A stretch of DNA of 64,000 nt from Lutibacter sp. (GTDB taxonomy: Bacteria; Bacteroidota; Bacteroidia; Flavobacteriales; Flavobacteriaceae): NCBI RefSeq assembly GCF_021647475.1, contig NZ_JAKIUR010000001.1, positions 62,001-126,000 on the forward strand, in the 5' to 3' direction. The stretch's first letter is position 1; each line of letters begins with the position of its first letter. This document shows, piece by piece, positions 1 to 8,731 of this stretch. Position numbers and translations under genes: made by a program. The notes beneath the pieces are model-generated. The model was not told the origin of the DNA, made no database searches, and worked only from the letters and a program-made list of their open reading frames with translations.

Positions 1-756
1 ATGCCAGGAGATTCTACTATAATTTATGCATCTACACATTTGGTAAGTAAAGATTGTCCTCCTGTTCCTAAAAAAGAAGATTATGGGAATAAATATATTT
101 GGCCAGTTTATAAAGGTTATGATATTTTTGTGGCTGACACCAAAGGAAATCAGCTAAAACAATTAACTTTTAATGAAGGTTATGATGCAGAACCAACTGT
201 TTCTCCAAAAGGTGATAAAATTGTATTTACATCAACCAGAACTGGTGACTTAGAGTTATTTACTATGAATTTAGATGGAAGTAATGTAAAACAAGTAACT
301 CATGAATTAGGTTACGATGGCGGTGCTTTCTTTTCTCCTGATGGAACAAAATTAATTTTCCGTTCCTCACGACCAAAAACTGAACAAGAAATTAAAGATT
401 ATAAAGAGTTATTAGCACAAGGATTAGTACAGCCAATCAATATGGAATTATATATTTGTAATGTAGATGGTTCTGATTTACATAAGATAACTAATTTAGG
501 TGATGCCAATTGGGCACCGTTTTTTCATCCTTCAGGCAAAAAAATTATCTTTTCATCAAACTATAAAACGAAGAAAAGTTTTAATTTATTTATGATTAAT
601 GTAGATGGAACTGGTTTAGAACAAATTACTTACGATACTGTTTTTGATGCTTTTCCTATGTTTTCTCCTGATGGTAAAAAACTGGTATTCTCTTCAAACA
701 GAAATAATTACGGAACACATGATACTAATTTATTTGTTGCTGATTGGGTAGAATAA
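1..756 (+). CDS. PD40/TolB-like beta-propeller repeat protein (5'-truncated)
   Basis: The reading frame is open from the first base, so the true start and any signal peptide lie upstream of the window; the methionine at base 1 is probably internal. The visible 251 residues are a run of PD40 (TolB/WD40-like) propeller blades: repeated segments of the type SPKGDKIVFTS, SPDGTKLIFRS, HPSGKKIIFSS and SPDGKKLVFSSNR, alternating with segments such as NLDGSNVKQVT. Proteins with these repeats are usually periplasmic or outer-membrane-associated. No enzymatic domain is visible in this part. lepA follows 75 nt downstream with its own promoter-like box. The exact role cannot be told; other PD40 families (for example the propeller of peptidase S9) remain possible because the N-terminus is missing. 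Confidence 0.8.
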   Translation: MPGDSTIIYASTHLVSKDCPPVPKKEDYGNKYIWPVYKGYDIFVADTKGNQLKQLTFNEGYDAEPTVSPKGDKIVFTSTRTGDLELFTMNLDGSNVKQVTHELGYDGGAFFSPDGTKLIFRSSRPKTEQEIKDYKELLAQGLVQPINMELYICNVDGSDLHKITNLGDANWAPFFHPSGKKIIFSSNYKTKKSFNLFMINVDGTGLEQITYDTVFDAFPMFSPDGKKLVFSSNRNNYGTHDTNLFVADWVE

Positions 757-793
757 AACTTAGTTAACCATGTTTTTCACATTGTAAATTAGT

Positions 794-801
794 TATCTTT
801 G
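794..801 (+). promoter_or_regulatory. Bacteroidetes -7 box upstream of lepA
   Basis: TATCTTTG matches the Bacteroidetes sigma-A -7 consensus TAnnTTTG and lies 29 nt before the lepA ATG. No clear TTG -33 box is seen at the usual spacing, so this is a match to one element only. Confidence 0.5.
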
Positions 802-830
802 CCAACAGAAAGCTGAAAGGAAAACGATAC

Positions 831-2627
831 ATGAAACACATCCGAAATTTTTGCATTATTGCACATATTGATCACGGAAAAAGCACATTAGCCGATAGAT
901 TATTAAGTTTTACAGGAACTACAACAGCTCGTGAAGAGCAAGCTCAGTTGTTAGATAACATGGATTTAGAACGTGAACGTGGTATTACCATTAAAAGTCA
1001 TGCCATTCAAATGGACTACGTATTTAACGATGAAAAATACGTTTTAAATTTAATTGACACTCCCGGCCATGTAGATTTCTCTTATGAAGTTTCTCGTTCT
1101 ATTGCTGCTTGCGAAGGTGCTTTACTAATTGTTGATGCCGCACAAAGCATACAAGCACAAACCATATCCAACTTATATTTAGCTTTAGAAAATGATTTAG
1201 AAATAATTCCGGTGCTGAATAAAGTAGATTTACCTAGTGCAAATCCTGAAGAAGTTACCGATGATATTGTTGCTTTATTAGGTTGTTCTCCTAAAGAAGT
1301 AATTCATGCTAGTGGAAAAACCGGATTTGGTGTTGAAAACATTTTAGAAGCTATTATTACTAAAATTCCAGCACCAAAAGGCGATGTTAACAAACCATTA
1401 CAAGCCCTTATTTTTGACTCCGTTTACAACTCCTATCGTGGTGTTGAAACTTATTTTAGAGTGATGAATGGTGAAATTAAAAAAGGGCAACGTGTTAAAT
1501 TTATGGCGACTGGAAAAGTGTATAATGCTGATGAAGTGGGTACCTTAAAACTAACGCAAGTTCCAAAACAAAGTATTAAAGCTGGTGATGTTGGGTATTT
1601 AATAACTGGCGTTAAAACAGCCAGCGAAATTAAAGTTGGGGATACTATAACCGATGCTTTAAATCCAACGCAACATAGCATTGACGGCTTTGAAGATGTA
1701 AAACCAATGGTTTTTGCAGGGATTTATCCTGTAGAAACTGAAGATTATGAAGAACTTAGAAATTCTATGGAAAAATTACAGTTGAATGATGCTTCTTTAG
1801 TATTTACACCTGAAAGTTCTGCTGCCTTAGGATTTGGTTTTAGATGTGGATTTTTAGGAATGCTTCATTTAGAAATTATTCAAGAACGCTTAGAACGTGA
1901 ATTTGATATGATAGTAATTACTACCGTACCAAACGTATCTTATCATGCCTTTACAAATAAACATCCTGATGTTCCGGTTTTAGTAAATAATCCTTCTGAT
2001 TTACCTGAACCTTCCAAAATAAACCGTGTTGAAGAACCTTATATTAAAGCTTCAATAATTACAAAATCCGATTTTGTTGGACCCGTAATGCGATTATGTA
2101 TTGAAAAACGTGGACAAATAACGAATCAAAATTACTTAACACCTGAGCGAGTTGAACTAACTTTTGACATGCCTTTATCTGAAATTGTTTTCGATTTTTA
2201 CGATCGATTAAAAACCGTTTCAAAAGGATATGCTTCTTTTGATTATCATCCAATAGGAATGAAAGTATCTAAATTAGTTCGTGTTGATATTTTATTAAAC
2301 GGAACTCCAGTAGATGCACTTTCTGCTTTAATTCATGCGGATAATGCGTACAATATTGGCAAAAAAATGTGTGAAAAATTACGACAGTTAATCCCACGTC
2401 AACAATTTGACATTCCAATTCAAGCTGCTATTGGAGCAAAAATCATTTCTCGGGAAACCGTAAAAGCTTTGAGAAAAGATGTTACCGCAAAATGTTATGG
2501 TGGTGATATTTCGCGTAAACGAAAACTTTTAGAAAAACAGAAAAAAGGTAAAAAACGAATGCGACAAGTAGGAAATGTTGAAATTCCACAACAAGCATTT
2601 ATGGCTGTTTTAAAGTTGAATGATTAA
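831..2627 (+). CDS. lepA: Elongation factor 4 (LepA) translational GTPase
   Basis: LepA/EF4 is a ribosome-binding GTPase, proposed to back-translocate or remodel stalled ribosomes; it acts in the cytoplasm. At 598 aa it has the usual family length. G1 (AHIDHGKST, about residues 12-20), the switch I motif (RGITIKSH), G3 (DTPGHVDF) and G4 (NKVD) are all intact. The LepA-specific region with FLGMLHLEII (about residue 340) and the basic C-terminal tail (GGDISRKRKLLEKQKKGKKR) separate it from EF-G and BipA. The ATG is preceded by a purine-rich stretch (gaaaggaaaacg). It is a single gene ending at a strong terminator shared with the convergent ferredoxin gene. Nothing unusual is seen. Confidence 0.98.
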   Translation: MKHIRNFCIIAHIDHGKSTLADRLLSFTGTTTAREEQAQLLDNMDLERERGITIKSHAIQMDYVFNDEKYVLNLIDTPGHVDFSYEVSRSIAACEGALLIVDAAQSIQAQTISNLYLALENDLEIIPVLNKVDLPSANPEEVTDDIVALLGCSPKEVIHASGKTGFGVENILEAIITKIPAPKGDVNKPLQALIFDSVYNSYRGVETYFRVMNGEIKKGQRVKFMATGKVYNADEVGTLKLTQVPKQSIKAGDVGYLITGVKTASEIKVGDTITDALNPTQHSIDGFEDVKPMVFAGIYPVETEDYEELRNSMEKLQLNDASLVFTPESSAALGFGFRCGFLGMLHLEIIQERLEREFDMIVITTVPNVSYHAFTNKHPDVPVLVNNPSDLPEPSKINRVEEPYIKASIITKSDFVGPVMRLCIEKRGQITNQNYLTPERVELTFDMPLSEIVFDFYDRLKTVSKGYASFDYHPIGMKVSKLVRVDILLNGTPVDALSALIHADNAYNIGKKMCEKLRQLIPRQQFDIPIQAAIGAKIISRETVKALRKDVTAKCYGGDISRKRKLLEKQKKGKKRMRQVGNVEIPQQAFMAVLKLND

Positions 2628-2640
2628 AAACAACACATAA

Positions 2641-2670
2641 AAAAACACCGAAACATTCGGTGTTTTTTTA
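2641..2670. terminator. Bidirectional intrinsic terminator between lepA and the ferredoxin gene
   Basis: The near-perfect inverted repeat aaaaacaccga / tcggtgttttt with a 5-nt loop has A- and T-runs on both sides. It can end the two convergent transcripts, lepA (+) and the ferredoxin gene (-). Confidence 0.9.
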
Positions 2671-2689
2671 TACAATAATTTGTTAGAAT

Positions 2690-3043
2690 TTATTCTCCGT
2701 GTAACCAAACTTTTTTAGCCAATAATTGTTCTTCTGTTTCTTCGTGATCTTCGTCAAGAATACAACAATCAACTGGACATACAGAAGCACATTGAGGTTC
2801 ATCGTGAAAACCTTTACATTCTGTACATTTATCAGTTACAATAAAATAAAATTCATCAGATATTGCTTCATGTTTTTCATCAGCATCAATTTCTTCACCT
2901 GTACTAGGAGAAGTAACCGTACCACTCAAACTAGTTTCATCTGACAATGCCCATTCGCTATCTGGTTCATAAATTGCATTGTTTGGACATTCTGAAATAC
3001 ATGCATCACAATTAATGCATTCGTCTGTTATTATAATTGCCAT
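2690..3043 (-). CDS. 2[4Fe-4S] ferredoxin
   Basis: Small soluble electron carrier, 117 aa. The first cluster motif is C9-x2-C12-x2-C15-x3-C19-P, the second C73-x2-C76-x8-C85-x3-C89-P. The roughly 53-residue acidic spacer between the motifs and the expanded second motif resemble the Alvin-type/bacteroidetal dicluster ferredoxins (YfhL/FdxA-like) rather than the compact clostridial type. The gene is divergent from korAB, sharing a 168-nt intergenic region. A role as electron acceptor of the KorAB enzyme, and possibly as donor to the complex I encoded next, is an inference from position. The convergent lepA terminator ends the transcript. Confidence 0.93.
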   Translation of the reverse strand: MAIIITDECINCDACISECPNNAIYEPDSEWALSDETSLSGTVTSPSTGEEIDADEKHEAISDEFYFIVTDKCTECKGFHDEPQCASVCPVDCCILDEDHEETEEQLLAKKVWLHGE

Positions 3044-3070
3044 GATTAATTTTTTAAATTTATTATTTTA

Positions 3071-3078
3071 CAAAATTA
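3071..3078 (-). promoter_or_regulatory. -7 box candidate for the ferredoxin gene
   Basis: On the minus strand the sequence is TAATTTTG, matching TAnnTTTG, 27 nt upstream of the ferredoxin start codon. No TTG is found at the expected upstream spacing. Confidence 0.4.
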
Positions 3079-3136
3079 TATAATTTTTATTAAATCTTAT
3101 GTGATAAAAATCATTTACTTTTATAAAAAGTAACGA

Positions 3137-3144
3137 TACATTTG
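3137..3144 (+). promoter_or_regulatory. -7 box candidate for korAB
   Basis: TACATTTG matches TAnnTTTG, 67 nt upstream of the korA ATG, in the divergent intergenic region shared with the ferredoxin gene. Confidence 0.45.
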
Positions 3145-3211
3145 GCACTTAAAATTCGAGTATTAAATTATTTTTTTAAATTTAACAAAAATTTTCTAAT
3201 TATCATTAATT

Positions 3212-5068
3212 ATGATTACAATTAAAAATAAAAAGCCTGTTGAGGTTTTAGAAGGCGTAGTTATCAGATTTGTAGGAGATTCAGGTGATGGAATGCAATT
3301 AACTGGAACTCAATTCTCTGATACTTCTGCTATGTTTGGAAATGATATATCAACTTTTCCAAATTATCCTGCCGAAATTAGAGCTCCTCAAGGAAGTTTA
3401 TATGGTGTATCTGGATTTCAAGTTCATATAGGAAGTATGGAAGTGAGTACTCCAGGAGACGATTTAGATTTGTTAGTAGCTATGAACCCTGCAGGTTTAA
3501 AAACTAACTTATATGCCGTAAAACCTGGTCATACTATTATTGTAGATACAAATTCTTTTACTAAAAAGAACTTAGAAAAAGCTCAATATGAAGCTAACCC
3601 TTTGGAAGATGGAAGCTTAGATAATTATCGTGTAATTGAAGTTTCTATGACTTCTTTAACCAAAGAAGCTTTAAAAGATGTTGCTGGATTAGACAATAAA
3701 TCTATAACAAGAAGTAAAAACATGTTTGCTTTAGGTATGGTTTATTGGATGTATCACAGAGAAAAAAATCATACCATTGAATTTTTTAATAAAAAATTCA
3801 AAAAGAAACCACTTATTATAGAAGCAAATACTAAAGTTTTAAATGCTGGTTATTTCTTTGCAGAAACTTTAGAATTAATACCTAATTCTTATACTATTTC
3901 TCCTGCAAAAATGGAAAAAGGTACCTATAGAATTATAATGGGTAACGCTGCAACTGCTTGGGGATTATTAGCTGCTGCAGAAAAATCTGGATTAGAATTA
4001 TTTTTAGGTTCATATCCTATAACTCCAGCAACTGATATTTTACATGAATTAGTAAAACATAAACATTTTGGCGTTAAAGCTTTTCAAGCTGAAGATGAAA
4101 TTGCAGGTATTTCTTCTGCAATTGGAGCATCTTTCGCTGGTGATTTAGCCGTAACTACAACTTCTGGTCCTGGTTTAGCCTTAAAAGGTGAAGCATTAGG
4201 GCTAGCTATGATGATTGAATTACCTTTAGTAGTTGTTAACGTGCAACGCGGTGGTCCATCAACAGGTTTACCAACTAAAACAGAACAATCTGATTTAATG
4301 CAAGCTATGTATGGTAGAAATGGTGAGAGCCCTGTTGTGGTAATAGCTGCAAGTACTCCGGCAAACTGTTTCAATTATGCTTTTGAAGCCGCAAAACTAG
4401 CTTTAGAACACATGACACCCGTTATTTTGTTAACTGATGGTTATATTGCAAATGGCTCAGCTCCTTGGAAAATTATTAGTGTAAAAGATATGCCTGAAAT
4501 TAAAAACAATAAAGTTACTGAATATTCAGAAAATTGGCATCCTTATACTAGACATAAAGATACTTTAGCTAGAGATTGGGCAGTGCCAGGAACTCCTGGT
4601 TTTGAACATAGAGTTGGTGGTTTAGAAAAAGATAGCATTACTGGTAATGTGTCTTATGTTCCTGAAAATCATGAAAAAATGACTCAACTTAGAGCTGAAA
4701 AAATTAAACGAGTTCAAAATTACATTCCTAATTTAGAAACTGAATTTGCTAGTGAAGGCGATTTATTAGTTGTTGGTTGGGGTGGTACTTATGGTTCTTT
4801 ACATTCTGCTGTAAAACAGTTTAATGGAGAAGGACATAAAAATGTTGGTTTTGCACATTTCAATTATATAAACCCACTTCCAAAAAATACAGAAGAAGTT
4901 TTACGTAAATTCAAAAAAATAATAGTTTGTGAATTAAATAGCGGTCAATTTATAAATATTTTAAAAATGAATTTTAATAATCTTGATATCTATCAACACA
5001 ACAAAGTTCAAGGATTACCATTTTCAAATGGAGAATTAATTGATCAATTTAAAAAATTACTAAAATAA
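3212..5068 (+). CDS. korA: 2-oxoacid:ferredoxin oxidoreductase subunit alpha (gamma-alpha fusion)
   Basis: Catalyses, with KorB, the CoA-dependent oxidative decarboxylation of a 2-oxoacid, most likely 2-oxoglutarate, reducing ferredoxin; cytoplasmic. The 618 residues are a fused gamma domain (about 15-200, starting FVGDSGDGMQLTG) followed by the alpha pyrimidine-binding region. YPITPATD (about 267), EDEIAGISSAIGASFAG (about 293) and GGPSTGLPTKTEQSD (about 347) are the family signatures. This two-subunit form has no built-in 4Fe-4S delta domain, so an external ferredoxin is expected, consistent with the divergent ferredoxin gene. korB starts 2 nt after its stop, implying co-translation. Substrate preference (2-oxoglutarate versus pyruvate or branched-chain oxoacids) is assigned by family resemblance, not proved. 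Confidence 0.93.
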   Translation: MITIKNKKPVEVLEGVVIRFVGDSGDGMQLTGTQFSDTSAMFGNDISTFPNYPAEIRAPQGSLYGVSGFQVHIGSMEVSTPGDDLDLLVAMNPAGLKTNLYAVKPGHTIIVDTNSFTKKNLEKAQYEANPLEDGSLDNYRVIEVSMTSLTKEALKDVAGLDNKSITRSKNMFALGMVYWMYHREKNHTIEFFNKKFKKKPLIIEANTKVLNAGYFFAETLELIPNSYTISPAKMEKGTYRIIMGNAATAWGLLAAAEKSGLELFLGSYPITPATDILHELVKHKHFGVKAFQAEDEIAGISSAIGASFAGDLAVTTTSGPGLALKGEALGLAMMIELPLVVVNVQRGGPSTGLPTKTEQSDLMQAMYGRNGESPVVVIAASTPANCFNYAFEAAKLALEHMTPVILLTDGYIANGSAPWKIISVKDMPEIKNNKVTEYSENWHPYTRHKDTLARDWAVPGTPGFEHRVGGLEKDSITGNVSYVPENHEKMTQLRAEKIKRVQNYIPNLETEFASEGDLLVVGWGGTYGSLHSAVKQFNGEGHKNVGFAHFNYINPLPKNTEEVLRKFKKIIVCELNSGQFINILKMNFNNLDIYQHNKVQGLPFSNGELIDQFKKLLK

Positions 5069-5070
5069 TT

Positions 5071-6084
5071 ATGGAAACAACAGCTGAAAAAAAATATACA
5101 TTTAAAGATTTTCAAAGCGATCAAGAAGTACGTTGGTGTCCAGGTTGTGATGATTATGTAATATTACGCTCTATGCAAAAAGCTTTGCCAGAAATGGGCG
5201 TTAAAAGAGAAGACGTTGTGTTTATATCAGGAATTGGATGTTCATCACGTTTTCCATATTATATGAATACTTATGGCGTACACTCTATTCATGGTAGAGC
5301 TCCAGGAATTGCATCTGGAGTAAAATTAGCAAATCCTGATTTAAGTGTTTGGGTAGTAACTGGCGATGGAGATTCATTGGCTATTGGTGGTAATCACTTT
5401 ATTCATGTACTTCGTAGAAACATTGATTTAAATATTGTAATGTTTAATAATGAGATTTATGGATTAACTAAAGGTCAGTTTTCACCAACTTCTTTAATTG
5501 GGCAGAAAACAAAATCATCTCCTTACGGAAATACGCAACCTCCTTTTTCACCCGGTGAATTAGCATTAGGAGCAAAAGCTCGCTTTTTTGCAAGAATTGG
5601 TGGTAATGTACCTAAAGACATAACAAAAATTTTAATAGAGGCTCATAAATTTAAAGGAACTTCACTAATTGAAGTATTACAAAACTGTGTTATTTTTAAT
5701 GACGGTTGTTTTACTCAATTTACTGATAAAAAAATAAAAGAAGATAAACAAATTTATCTTGAAGATGGAAAACCAATGATTTTTGGCAAAAATAGAGATA
5801 AAGGTTTAATTCTTAATGGTCTAAAATTAGAAGTGGTAACTATTGGAGAAAATGGCATTACCGAACAAAATATTTTAGTCCATAATGCAAAAGAACAAGA
5901 TCCAACAATGCATCAAATGTTAGTTAGATTAGAATATCCTTTAGCAACTGGAATTATCAGAAGTTTTAATGATGTAACCTTAGAAGAACGCGAAGCAGAA
6001 TTGACAGCACAAGTTAAAGCAAACTCTAAATTTACTAAAACAGACGATTTATTTTTCTCTGGAGAAACATATGAGGTTAAGTAA
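5071..6084 (+). CDS. korB: 2-oxoacid:ferredoxin oxidoreductase subunit beta
   Basis: Thiamine-diphosphate-binding partner of KorA, 337 aa. RWCPGC (about 21-26) and GIGCSSR supply conserved cysteines for the beta-subunit 4Fe-4S cluster, and GDGDSLAIGGNH (about 97-108) with NNEIYGLTKGQFSPTS forms the ThDP/Mg site. The gene follows korA by 2 nt. The gap to nuoA is 86 nt with no obvious terminator, so korAB and the nuo genes may be partly co-transcribed. The long C-terminal tail typical of the 2-oxoglutarate branch supports the Kor assignment. Nothing is truncated. Confidence 0.93.
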   Translation: METTAEKKYTFKDFQSDQEVRWCPGCDDYVILRSMQKALPEMGVKREDVVFISGIGCSSRFPYYMNTYGVHSIHGRAPGIASGVKLANPDLSVWVVTGDGDSLAIGGNHFIHVLRRNIDLNIVMFNNEIYGLTKGQFSPTSLIGQKTKSSPYGNTQPPFSPGELALGAKARFFARIGGNVPKDITKILIEAHKFKGTSLIEVLQNCVIFNDGCFTQFTDKKIKEDKQIYLEDGKPMIFGKNRDKGLILNGLKLEVVTIGENGITEQNILVHNAKEQDPTMHQMLVRLEYPLATGIIRSFNDVTLEEREAELTAQVKANSKFTKTDDLFFSGETYEVK

Positions 6085-6138
6085 TAATTATTACTTTTTT
6101 AACTGACTATTATCATTTAATTTTAGAATGTATTCATC

Positions 6139-6146
6139 TAATTTTG
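6139..6146 (+). promoter_or_regulatory. -7 box candidate for the nuo operon
   Basis: TAATTTTG matches TAnnTTTG, 24 nt before the nuoA ATG. It would give a very short leader and allow nuo transcription separately from korAB. Confidence 0.4.
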
Positions 6147-6170
6147 CCTTCTAATTAAAAAGTAAAAAAA

Positions 6171-6521
6171 ATGGGTTCAGAAGCCATCATTGTATTTTTT
6201 CTTGCTGCTGTTGTATTAGTAGTGGGAGCAAACTTTTTATCGAATTTAATATCACATAAATCAGATAATCCTCAAAAAAGAGAACCTTACGAGTGTGGTG
6301 TTCCAACTATTGGTCCAACTTGGATTCAATTTAATGTAGGGTATTATTTATTTGCTATTTTATTTCTAATTTTTGATGTTGAAGTAGCATTTTTAATTCC
6401 TTGGGCAGTGGTTTTTAAAGAAGTTGGAACAGTTGCCTTAGTTGAAATAATTGTATTTATATTTATTTTGGGTTTAGGATTATTATATGCCTATAAAAAA
6501 CGTGCATTAAGATGGGAGTAG
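6171..6521 (+). CDS. nuoA: NADH-quinone oxidoreductase subunit A
   Basis: Membrane subunit of respiratory complex I, 116 aa with three predicted transmembrane helices. The loop PYECGVPTIGPTWIQFNVGYYL is characteristic of NuoA (the ECG cysteine lies near the quinone cavity), as is IFDVEVAFLIPWAV. It is the first gene of an eleven-gene operon and overlaps nuoB by 10 nt, so the two are probably translationally coupled. Confidence 0.97.
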   Translation: MGSEAIIVFFLAAVVLVVGANFLSNLISHKSDNPQKREPYECGVPTIGPTWIQFNVGYYLFAILFLIFDVEVAFLIPWAVVFKEVGTVALVEIIVFIFILGLGLLYAYKKRALRWE

Positions 6522-7111
6522 AAAAAAAACGATTTTTAAATCAATTTGAAGCAGACGGGCTAAAACAAGTTGTACCTGAAGATTTCCCAGGAAAAGTTAT
6601 CCCTGGTGGTAATGGCGGGAATTTTGTTGTTACCACTTTAGATAGTGTTATTAACTGGGGTCGATCAAATTCTTTGTGGCCTCTTTATTTTGGAACAAGT
6701 TGTTGTGCCATTGAAATGATGCAAACTGGTGCTCCAAGACACGATTTTTCTAGATTTGGATTTGAAGTTGCTAGACCATCTGCAAGACAAGCCGACCTTA
6801 TTATTATTGCAGGAACTATTGTAAATAAAATGGGACCTGTTTTAAGAAGATTATACGACCAAATGGCTGAACCAAAATACGTGATAGCTATGGGAGCTTG
6901 TGCAATTTCAGGAGGTCCATTTTACTATAATTCTTATTCTGTAATTAAAGGAGCCGATCATGTAATTCCTGTGGATGTTTATATTCCTGGTTGTCCACCA
7001 AGACCTGAAGCATTATTAGAAGGAATGATTATGCTACAGCAAAAAATTAAAACAGAAAATATGAGCCATAAGGTAAACCCTATTGATGGTTTTGATGAAG
7101 GTAAAGTTTGA
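6512..7111 (+). CDS. nuoB: NADH-quinone oxidoreductase subunit B (N2 cluster)
   Basis: Peripheral-arm subunit that carries the terminal 4Fe-4S cluster N2, which passes electrons to quinone. Its ligands are visible: tandem Cys in FGTSCCAIEMM, Cys in MGACAISGGPF and Cys in PGCPPRPEALLEG. At 199 aa it is slightly longer than average, with an N-terminal extension of about 40 residues containing GGNGGNFVV. It overlaps nuoA by 10 nt; nuoC follows after 18 nt. Confidence 0.97.
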   Translation: MGVEKKRFLNQFEADGLKQVVPEDFPGKVIPGGNGGNFVVTTLDSVINWGRSNSLWPLYFGTSCCAIEMMQTGAPRHDFSRFGFEVARPSARQADLIIIAGTIVNKMGPVLRRLYDQMAEPKYVIAMGACAISGGPFYYNSYSVIKGADHVIPVDVYIPGCPPRPEALLEGMIMLQQKIKTENMSHKVNPIDGFDEGKV

Positions 7112-7129
7112 ATTTAAGCAAAAGATAAA

Positions 7130-7591
7130 ATGAAAAACGAAGATTTACAAAATATCATAAACGGCTTAGGAGAAAATTTAGAATTTTCAACAGAAGAATC
7201 TGAATTTTTAAATGTATTAGTACCAAAAGAGCAACTTCATACTATTTGTAGTCAATTAAAATCAAATAAAGATTTAAAATTTGATTATGCTTTTTGTATA
7301 ACTGGAATGGATTGGGGAAAAGAATTAGGTGTTATTTATCATTTAAATTCTACTGAATTTAAACATGAAATAGTAGTAAAGGTAAAAACAGAAGATAGAG
7401 AAAATCCAACGTTAGATTCTGTTCATGATATATGGCAAACCGCTGAGTTTCACGAATTAGAAATTTATGATTTTTTCGGTATAAAATTCAATAATCACCC
7501 AAAATTAAGACGCTTATTCTTAACACCTGATTGGGAAGGTTTTCCTTTACGAAAAGATTATGTAGATGAAGCTAATATGATTATCAAATAA
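7130..7591 (+). CDS. nuoC: NADH-quinone oxidoreductase subunit C
   Basis: Peripheral-arm structural subunit, 153 aa, separate from NuoD (fused in enterobacteria). The diagnostic C-terminal segment EIYDFFGIKFNNHPKLRRL is followed by TPDWEGFPLRKDY. It sits between nuoB and nuoD with gaps of 18 and 8 nt. Its family normally binds no cofactor. Confidence 0.95.
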   Translation: MKNEDLQNIINGLGENLEFSTEESEFLNVLVPKEQLHTICSQLKSNKDLKFDYAFCITGMDWGKELGVIYHLNSTEFKHEIVVKVKTEDRENPTLDSVHDIWQTAEFHELEIYDFFGIKFNNHPKLRRLFLTPDWEGFPLRKDYVDEANMIIK

Positions 7592-7599
7592 GTATATCC

Positions 7600-8721
7600 A
7601 TGGCAGATCAAGAATTAGAAACAAAAATTAAAACGGAAGAGTATTTCGTTAATATGGGACCTCAACACCCTGCAGCTCATGGCGTTTTACGTTTATTATT
7701 AACCATTGATGGTGAAATTATTAAAAATGTAGAACCAGATTTAGGATATATTCATCGTTCTATTGAAAAAATGTGTGAACGTGATAGCTACCAACAAATT
7801 GTCCATTTAACCGATAGAATGGATTATTTATCTTCAAACATAAATAATGAAGCCGTTTGTTTAGCGGTTGAAAAAGCATTAGAAATTGAAGTTAGCGACA
7901 GAGTTAAAGTTATTAGAACTATTATTTCAGAGCTAACACGTATTGCATCGCACTGTTTATGGTGGGGCGTAATGGGAATGGATTTAGGTGCTTTAACTAC
8001 TTATTTTTATGCTTTTAGAGATCGTGAATATATCAACGATATTTTTGAAGAAACCTGTGGAGCTCGTTTAACTATGAATTATAATGCTCCGGGTGGATTA
8101 ATGTTTGATATTCATCCAAATTTTGTAAAAAGAACGAAGGACTTTATCAAACATTTTAAAACCAAAATCCCTGAATATGATCGTTTAGTTACTGGGAATG
8201 TTATTTTTCAAAAAAGAACAAAAGGTGTTGGCGTTTTAACAAAAGAAGATGCCATTTCCTATGGGGTAACTGGACCGGTAGCAAGAGGTTCAGGACTTTC
8301 AAGCGATGTTAGAAAACTTCATCCATATAGTGCTTATGATAGGGTAGATTTTAAAGAAGCTTTATTAACTGCAGGAGATACTTTTGCTAGATATGAAGTT
8401 AGAATTATGGAGCTTTGGGAATCTATTTCAATTATTGAACAATTAATTGATAACATTCCAGAAGGCGAAATTAAAGCAACAACAAAAGCAGTAATTAAAT
8501 TACCAAAAGGAGAATATTATCAACGTGTGGAAGCTGCTAGAGGAGAATTAGGTGTTTATATTAACAGTACAGGCACTAAAAACCCTTATCGTGTTAAATT
8601 CCGTTCTCCAGGATTTTCTAACTTATCTGTTTTAAATCATATAACAAAAGGAAGTAAAATAGCAGATTTAGTAGCTACTATGGCTTCTTTTGACTTTGTA
8701 ATTCCAGATATAGATCGTTAA
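7600..8721 (+). CDS. nuoD: NADH-quinone oxidoreductase subunit D (49 kDa)
   Basis: Quinone-site subunit related to the large subunit of NiFe hydrogenases, 373 aa. The N-terminal signature MGPQHPAAHGVLRLLL and the segments DLGYIHRSIEKM and NYNAPGGLM are intact. The hydrogenase metal-binding cysteines are absent, as expected for complex I. The last residues end FDFVIPDIDR, the usual NuoD C-terminus. With NuoB and NuoH it forms the quinone chamber, which is complete in this operon although the NADH module is missing. Confidence 0.97.
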   Translation: MADQELETKIKTEEYFVNMGPQHPAAHGVLRLLLTIDGEIIKNVEPDLGYIHRSIEKMCERDSYQQIVHLTDRMDYLSSNINNEAVCLAVEKALEIEVSDRVKVIRTIISELTRIASHCLWWGVMGMDLGALTTYFYAFRDREYINDIFEETCGARLTMNYNAPGGLMFDIHPNFVKRTKDFIKHFKTKIPEYDRLVTGNVIFQKRTKGVGVLTKEDAISYGVTGPVARGSGLSSDVRKLHPYSAYDRVDFKEALLTAGDTFARYEVRIMELWESISIIEQLIDNIPEGEIKATTKAVIKLPKGEYYQRVEAARGELGVYINSTGTKNPYRVKFRSPGFSNLSVLNHITKGSKIADLVATMASFDFVIPDIDR

Positions 8722-8731
8722 TTAATAGATT

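Noticed and set aside
3212..6084. KorAB as pyruvate:ferredoxin oxidoreductase
   Set aside because: The two-subunit gamma-alpha/beta layout without a 4Fe-4S delta domain fits the 2-oxoglutarate branch better; pyruvate enzymes of this phylum are usually single long chains. The alternative is not fully excluded.
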